From Gigaspora margarita (Eukaryota; Glomeromycota; Glomeromycetes; Diversisporales; Gigasporaceae), in contig WTPW01000637.1 in the NCBI GenBank assembly GCA_009809945.1, positions 4,013 through 68,012 on the forward strand: a stretch of DNA of 64,000 bases, read 5' to 3'. The position numbers and the translations under genes were made by a program. The notes under the pieces are model-generated. The model was given only the letters and a program-made list of their open reading frames with translations. It was not told the DNA's origin and did no database searches. Of this stretch, positions 58,162 to 64,000 are shown one piece after another. Numbering within the stretch: the first letter of the stretch is position 1; the number at the start of each line of letters is the position of its first letter.

Positions 58162-59592
58162 TTGGTGTCACTCGTTATTCGTGTTATGTAGTCACCTGTG
58201 CAGTGATCACGTACGTATGTATATAATAACTACGCAATGCAGTTGCGCAAACCGGGAGCGGGAAATTTAAAGTGAGCTTTGAAATTGTTAGACATATATA
58301 TATTATAGAAGATGGCTAAGGTATTATTAGAATTTTGCAAAGTTCGTATAGAGTAAAACTAATTGATATTATGTCAATGCATGGTCATAAGATAACCAAA
58401 TAACTACAACCATGTTAATGAATTTAAAATTTCAAATAGCCTTATAGATAAGTATAATTTATTTAAGTTGCAACAAAATTCACACCCGTACCTCTCACCC
58501 GTTTAGAATCCTTTCATTTGCGAATTCAGCTTATGGGGGAGAGTATATCCTGCCTTGGTTCATACATCAATTGCACTAATGTACGTACGTACACAATAAA
58601 AAAGTATTCAATAAAGTTGTTTCTGGCATGATTGGCTAGGTGCACAATCAACAATGTGCCACACGCGCAAAATGTACACATATGCAAATGTCCTCTTTAT
58701 GAGGTCTGTTTGCTATCCTTGCATAATTAGAATGTGTGACAGGTTACGGCTAATTGACTAATATTAGCCCATATTAACTAGGGTTAAAGTTAGATTATGA
58801 AGAAAATTTTTTTTATTATAGATTCATGGGCAAAACCTTAAAGTAGAAAAATTTTTTAATTAATTTTGTCAATTACACTGCATCTATTGTATGACAATTA
58901 TTTGATTCATTGCCAACTTACTCTTTGTGCTAATAAAATTATCACATAAATATGAAACCTATTTAATGATAGTAGCGATCTTTGAAAAAATCGACTTTAG
59001 TTAGTTGATTTAATGTTCAACTAAAGTCGACTAGTTGATCGATATAGTTAACACTTAATAATGATAAGTGTGCTTGAAGAAGAGGTAAATCCTCCTCGGT
59101 GATAAGAAGGTCCTTTGGGTCCTTTTATGGCCAGTGATCTACCAGATAAAAGTGTTATTCTTAATTTTGTATAATGTATGACAATGGTTTACTGACTTAT
59201 AATTAGTACTTTAACCATACGCAACCAGGACTCTTAATTGACTAGTATTTTATAAGATTACACCTTATAAAACAACTTTGTGATCCATAAAATTAATAAT
59301 TATTCGATAAAAAAACATGATGATATGCACTATAACGAAATAAAAGGCTCGTAATTAACTAACTAATAATAATTTTTAATATCAGGACTGATGATCCTTT
59401 GGTCTATCCTAAAAAGAATCGGACTGATTGGTCCCTGGATTATTTGGTAATGTTACTGACAGTATTTATTTTCAATACCAAATTGGTATAATATTAGGAT
59501 AAGATAGTGTCAATTTAAATTGCGAAGTTCTTTTTTTCAAAATATGTATAAATATCCTTTGAATTCGAAGTTCTTTAGTCGACCTTATTCTT
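58162..59592. other. non-coding DNA in the right half of the 10.66-kb element
   Basis: Moderately AT-rich DNA without a convincing gene. GCAATGCAGTTGCGCAAACC at 58231 resembles GTGATGCAGTCGTGCTTAAACC near 50916, upstream of the gene. A palindromic CGACTTTAGTTAGTTG / CAACTAAAGTCG pair lies near 58991-59032. Confidence 0.4.
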
Positions 59593-59596
59593 TTAA

Positions 59597-60549
59597 GGGT
59601 AGAGGGTACTATTTTAAAATTATATATAAACTTAATGGTAAGTTTTTTTTATAATTAATTTTATAAAAAATTATATTAAGTAAACTAATTTTAATACTTA
59701 AGACAAGTTTGTAGAGCAGGTTTTTCTGATTCTAATAATAGTAAAATTATTAAAATTGATTAAAAACTCAATGAAATATATATTTTTAAAGATTGGGTAT
59801 TAAAATTTAGTAATAAAACTAACTTATAAATTTACGCAAATTGACCAATCAGAATTAGTAATTTTGTGCAACCCAGAAAAATTTGGGCTAACCCAGAAAA
59901 ACTTTGTGATATATACAACTATATTTTTTTAAAATATAATAATAGTTCAAAATTTTACTATAATAGATAAATTATTTTATTTATATTTTGTAAAATTTTA
60001 ATAAAAATTAGTTGTAATTTAAAAAAGTTTTATTAGTAGCATATATCAGTTTNATTATATATAAACTTAATGGTAAGTTTTTTTTATAATTAATTTTATA
60101 AAAAATTATATTAAGTAAACTAATTTTAATACTTAAGACAAGTTTGTAGAGCAGGTTTTTCTGATTCTAATAATAGTAAAATTATTAAAATTGATTAAAA
60201 ACTCAATGAAATATATATTTTTAAAGATTGGGTATTAAAATTTAGTAATAAAACTAACTTATAAATTTACGCAAATTGACCAATCAGAATTAGTAATTTT
60301 GTGCAACCCAGAAAAATTTGGGCTAACCCAGAAAAACTTTGTGATATATACAACTATATTTTTTTAAAATATAATAATAGTTCAAAATTTTACTATAATA
60401 GATAAATTATTTTATTTATATTTTGTAAAATTTTAATAAAAATTAGTTGTAATTTAAAAAAGTTTTATTAGTAGCATATATCAGTTTTATATGAAATTTT
60501 TAAAATACCATATAAAACTATATAAAAATGATCTACGTACCCTCTACCC
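59597..60549. mobile_element. TTAA-target element with 435-bp internal tandem duplication
   Basis: The ends GGGTAGAGGGTAC and GTACCCTCTACCC are inverted and flanked by TTAA (59593-59596 and 60550-60553). TTAA with GGG ends suggests Kolobok-like rather than piggyBac. The interior is a 435-bp sequence present twice (about 59621-60052 and 60056-60489), apparently identical. A single ambiguous base sits at the junction (60053). Confidence 0.75.
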
Positions 60550-60578
60550 TTAAAGTCATCATAAGAATTAAATTAGAT

Positions 60579-60698
60579 ACTATTTCGGTTTTGACGATTA
60601 TATTTTGACATTGAGTTTTGATATGAAAGCTCTAAAAATACTGCAGCAATCTCATATTAAAAATCAGTGCCGAAATCTATCAGCTGAGCTGAAATAGT
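60579..60698. mobile_element. small palindromic MITE
   Basis: ACTATTTCGG and CTGAAATAGT are inverted ends. The interior TTGAGTTTTGATATGAAA and CATATTAAAAATCAG pair, as in the element at 36083. Confidence 0.5.
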
Positions 60699-61159
60699 TT
60701 CTACAACTTGCATAGCAGGCCTGGAGTCACAGCCATAATTCTATAATTTGTATACTAATTATTATAAGTTTAAAACGCAACTGATTTACATCAACCTATT
60801 AAATAAATATAATAAACAACGAAATATTCAAATAACGTTCTTATTTAAATACATTAAATATATGATGCAGACAAATATTACACCGGGTGATGTTAGTTTA
60901 TATATTAAAACAAATAAAATCAATTTTCAAATTTTATTTTTGGCTAAATTAAATTAAAAATACAATAATAAAAAAATTTAATAAACTTTATTTTTTTAAA
61001 TTATATTATATTTAAAAAAAAGCTAATTTAGGTAAAAAAGTTTATCTGGTATTTAAAATTTTGCTAATAGCTTTAATTTAAAACCGCTAATGAAAAAAAT
61101 TTTTACTATGATCTTCAAATATAACCTCATATAGATTATTCGGATCCTAGTGGTATAAC

Positions 61160-61984
61160 ACTAACACTTCTGAGAAATAGTTTTTTATTTTTTTTACTTA
61201 CTATTTTTTTTAGAAAGTAGCGAAAATAAGCGAATATGAGCGAATAGAAGCAAATAGAAGCAAATATAAGCGAATAGAAGCAAATATAATAGAGATTTGG
61301 GGGTTTGTTTTTTTTTATTCAGTTTGTTTATATTCTGTTGTTTTCTTTTTACTTATTTCTTTAATTTTTATTTTTTTATTATTTCGGTACATTGCGAAAA
61401 CCTTCAACGATTTCTAAATTATAAGAAACAAACTCTTACTTTAGGAAAATAGAAATTTGAGGCTTTGTTTTTTTTTTATTTAGTTTGCTTACATTTTTGT
61501 TTTTTGTTTGTTTTTCTTTTTTTTTACTTATTTTTTTAATTTTATTTTATTTATTTCTGACTTTTTCAAAACTTTGCAAGAAAAAGATCTGACTTTTCTA
61601 GTATTTTACAAGAACACTAACTCTAACTTCTCTGGCACTTTGCAAGAAGTAGTAATTTGAGCAAATATAATAGTAGATGCAACGAAATGTGAAAGTAGTT
61701 GAAAATTATTACTATTTTTTTGTTTTTGTTTTTTTTTGTTATTTTTTTGGTTTTTCATTTTTTTTTATAATAATATATAATAAAAATATGTAATATAATA
61801 TAATATATAATAATAATAAATAAATGATTTTATATTAAATTGCGAAAACTTGCAAATATTGATTAAAAATGTATATTTAATTTAAAATATAATATATAAT
61901 AATAAAATAAATAAAAAAAATAAAATTTTATAATAAATTGCGAAACCTTGTGAAAACATGTAATTATGTGAATATAATAATTAT
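61160..61984. repeat. low-complexity DNA with AAGCGAATA minisatellite
   Basis: AAGCGAATAG or AAGCAAATAT units repeat at 61217-61290. T-rich and TA-rich blocks follow. No gene is seen. Confidence 0.55.
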
Positions 61985-62215
61985 TAATTGANATNATATT
62001 AGATATATATCGATTACTATNACTATTGATAATAATCNGCAGGGGTGTTNATTATCGATATATATNTNNTTAATCGATATATATCTAGTAGATATATATC
62101 GATTAACCGGATATATATCGATTACTATCACTATTGATAATAATCGGCAGGGGTGTTGATCATTGGTATATATCTTACCAGTTAGTAATCGATATATATC
62201 TATATATAAAATTTG
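61985..62215. repeat. ATATATCGATTA repeats with ambiguous bases
   Basis: A unit of about 105 bp with GATTACTATCACTATTGATA and GCAGGGGTGTTGAT occurs twice, the first copy with several N. Flanking ATATATATCGATTA words resemble 49345-49570. These are probably hAT subterminal sequences. Confidence 0.5.
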
Positions 62216-62313
62216 CCAATACTATAACACGCATATAAAATTTTTTTTATGCATTTTTTTTTTGCATTTGCGTGAATAAAAATTTTTTGAATTTATAATA
62301 CTGTATGCAATTA

Positions 62314-62650
62314 GCATAAATCGAATAAAAGACAAATTGGCTCCAATTAGCATTATATAATCCTGATATGAAGCTAATTTGAAACAGAGATTTGGTAGCA
62401 ATAAGAGACCTTTAGAATATAAATCAGGTTCATATAGATATTTAAATATATATCAGAATGCTAATAGCTATTGATAAATCAATAAAGTTATAAGGCAAGC
62501 TTTATCGATTTATTGATATGTATTAAATGCCTATATGGACCCGATTTGTATCCTAAAGATCTTCTATTTTTGCAAAATATCTTTCAAATTAGCTTCATAT
62601 CAGAATTACATGATGCTGGTTGAAGACCAATTTGCCTTCATTCGTTTAAC
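62314..62650. mobile_element. palindromic MITE, arms about 165 bp
   Basis: TTGATATGAAGCTAATTTGAAA-like words pair across a centre near 62487, with ATAAATCAATAAAG and CTTTATCGATTTAT at the centre. Ends TAAATCGAATAAAAGACAA and TTGCCTTCATTCGTTTA are inverted. It lies in or beside an intron of the hAT remnant that follows. Confidence 0.65.
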
Positions 62651-62686
62651 AGTATAAATTAACTATATAATATCAATATATTTACC

Positions 62687-63438
62687 TGACTAAGTTAAGA
62701 ATATGGGCATAGCATGGTGAATGAATAAGCTGTAGCATTAATGGTGCTAGTATTTCTTTATACCATTTTTTTCATATACATAGCTGAATCAGATAAAAAA
62801 AAAGATGTAATATCAAAAGAAATATTATATTCTGTAAAAATTGATATTAAAGTTTGACCTATCATTGTGTTATTAACAGATTCAAAAAAATTAACAGAAA
62901 CAAGTTTAGTAGAATCCCGAAATACAAAAAGAGTATTGACTACACTATGAGCACAACTATCAGTTGTCTTGTCTATTATAATTGCAACTGGTTTATTATT
63001 AAAAAATAATTTAAGATTATTATGGTGTTTTTCAAAGATACATGGCAAATAAATTTGCCTTAAAATTGAGAATTATGGAATCATTACACTATATTTAAGA
63101 TGTTTTCTAAAGAACGGAATTAGATGATCCACTTTTTCAAGTAGAATATTAGCAATAGCGAATGATTCAATTAAATCTTCTATGGTTTCATTTTTTATAT
63201 CCACTGCACTAAAACTAGCCTGAATAGATGATTGCTTCTTGGCATGTTCTTGAGACTTAAAATTATTTTTATTTGTTTTATGCTTTTTGCTATTGCAGTA
63301 ATTATCGACCGTTGATTTCAATTTCTATTTCACAGGTTCATTGCAGTATTCACATATCAAAACATTACTATCAACACGAAAAGTATTTGGATGTTCTTGA
63401 AGTTGGGTTAGTATTATAACATTTTGTTTTTTAGCCAT
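62687..63438 (-). pseudogene. hAT transposase, N-terminal half
   Basis: The minus-strand ATG at 63438-63436 starts MAKKQNVIILTQLQEHPNTF. A BED-type zinc finger follows (CEYC ... CNSKKH). Then come IEDLIESFAIANILLEKVDH, the first catalytic Asp in IIIDKTTDSCAHSVVNTLF (near 62970), the second in FLSDSAMYMKK (near 62775), and CYAHILNLV with a splice donor at about 62687. Two stops break it: one after EPVK (63324, probably a former Trp) and one after VMIP (63073). The C-terminal half is absent, but the corresponding half of this family is at 42768-48785. Confidence 0.8.
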
Positions 63439-63839
63439 TATTGTTAAATCAATATGTTTTATATTAGTAAAAATATTTTTATTAATTCGTTTTTATATTT
63501 TTACAAAATTTTTCAAAAATTTCCATCTCATCTATTTTATTCTTCGGAATTAAAAAAAAATTTTAAGAATTGAGGCTTGTGCATTAACAATAAGAAATAT
63601 TATTTTAATTTTTTTTGCACTTTTTTTTCGTGTGAATTTAAAAGATAATATAAAATTTTTATATTTTTTTACACAGCCATCAGTATAATTATACTCATTT
63701 TGATGATATTACATTCTTTTATTTAGTAACTATGAATTATATTACCTTACTTTTTGGGTTAGTACTTAAATTAAATGGCGATACATATTATAACAGAGTA
63801 TCGGTATTATCTAGTTTTTCTTATTTTAGTTATACATTG

Positions 63840-64000
63840 GTAACACTGCAGATAAAATTGCGAATTATGTACAGATTTTTAAAAATTCTTAAATTATGTG
63901 AGGTTCTGTGGTGATATAACCGTAATTATGTGATTTGGCCCTAATTATCCCTAATTATGTGAATTCTGTGATATTATGTGAAATACAGAAAATCATTGTC
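63840..64000. repeat. hAT 5' end with AATTATGTG subterminal repeats
   Basis: AATTATGTG or TTATGTGA words recur about seven times up to the window edge, 5' of the hAT N-terminal half. The terminal repeat itself lies beyond the window. Confidence 0.6.

Larger units (their letters stand above)
50488..61148 (+). mobile_element. 10.66-kb autonomous-type AGGAC transposon
   Basis: AGTGGTAT is duplicated perfectly at 50480-50487 and 61149-61156. The ends AGGACCCCGAACAATCTATA and, inverted, AGGATCCGAATAATCTATAT continue into AGGTYATATTTGAA, giving about 35 bp of terminal inverted repeat. The left 150 bp repeats GGTTATATTTGAAA-like words, likely protein-binding sites. A nine-exon gene (53047-57290) fills the middle. 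Later insertions are a mariner-type MITE (51590), a Mutator-like MITE (57841), a TTAA-target element (59597) and a palindromic MITE (60579). I know of no superfamily with this combination of ends, duplication length and spliced gene, but I cannot search. Confidence 0.85.

Noticed and set aside
49345-62215. A single 12.9-kb hAT element enclosing everything
   Set aside because: The outer edges do not show a matching 8-bp duplication, and each side appears to have different terminal bases.
63732-63914. Small gene at the window end
   Set aside because: The frame overlaps the AATTATGTG subterminal repeats of a hAT element and has no recognisable motif.
1-64000. LTR retrotransposon, virus-like element or Polinton
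   Set aside because: I found no paired LTRs, and no gag/pol, capsid or envelope signatures in any frame I inspected.

Overview
The window is about 75% A+T, non-coding-heavy eukaryotic DNA. Its recognisable host genes carry short GT-AG introns, and its transposase remnants resemble families I associate with arbuscular mycorrhizal fungi (Glomeromycotina, Rhizophagus/Gigaspora type). That lineage is an inference from family resemblance, not a database result. One host gene is clear and intact: a four-exon NuA4 subunit gene (EAF7/MRGBP type) at 29467-30278. A second, at 9847-11345 on the minus strand, is a SUV3-like mitochondrial RNA helicase gene that has lost its motor exons. Nearly everything else is transposable elements of many ages, often inserted in one another. 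I see no LTR retrotransposon, virus-like element or CRISPR.

Layout. 0-5.1 kb: minisatellite-like DNA, then two long foldback (palindromic) elements, one split by a tRNA-derived SINE. 5.1-9.7 kb: small inverted-repeat elements and a decayed hAT transposase. 9.8-12 kb: SUV3 remnant. 12-17.2 kb: tandem repeats, a retroposed insert with an assembly gap, and a TTA-target MITE. 17.2-28.1 kb: a foldback element split by a LINE (18698-26341), by a piggyBac-like element, and by an AGGAC-family element that itself holds a Tc1/mariner copy. 28.1-30.4 kb: the EAF7 gene. 30.4-34.9 kb: MITEs and minisatellites. 34.9-40.2 kb: a DDE transposase pseudogene split three times, with further insertions inside two of the insertions. 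40.2-42.5 kb: a 55-bp tandem array split by a MITE. 42.5-49.2 kb: the C-terminal half of a hAT transposase (minus strand) split by a 3.2-kb hAT element and by a MITE holding a 1.3-kb hAT element with gene-like cargo. 50.5-61.1 kb: a 10.66-kb element with its own nine-exon gene. 62.3-64 kb: a palindromic MITE and the N-terminal half of the same hAT family.

The main result is the 10.66-kb element at 50488-61148. It has about 35-bp terminal inverted repeats starting AGGAC, a perfect 8-bp target duplication (AGTGGTAT), and a nine-exon gene of about 1,120 codons whose exons all join in phase. The protein has a possible D-D-E layout and a DPxHxxKxxRN motif. At least four shorter elements in the window share the AGGAC ends and make 8-bp duplications (7505, 22730, 26364, 36379). 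The copy at 36379-37369 matches both ends of the large element and looks like its internal-deletion derivative. I cannot place this element in a named superfamily. Because the target duplications survive, many insertions can be ordered in time from the sequence alone.
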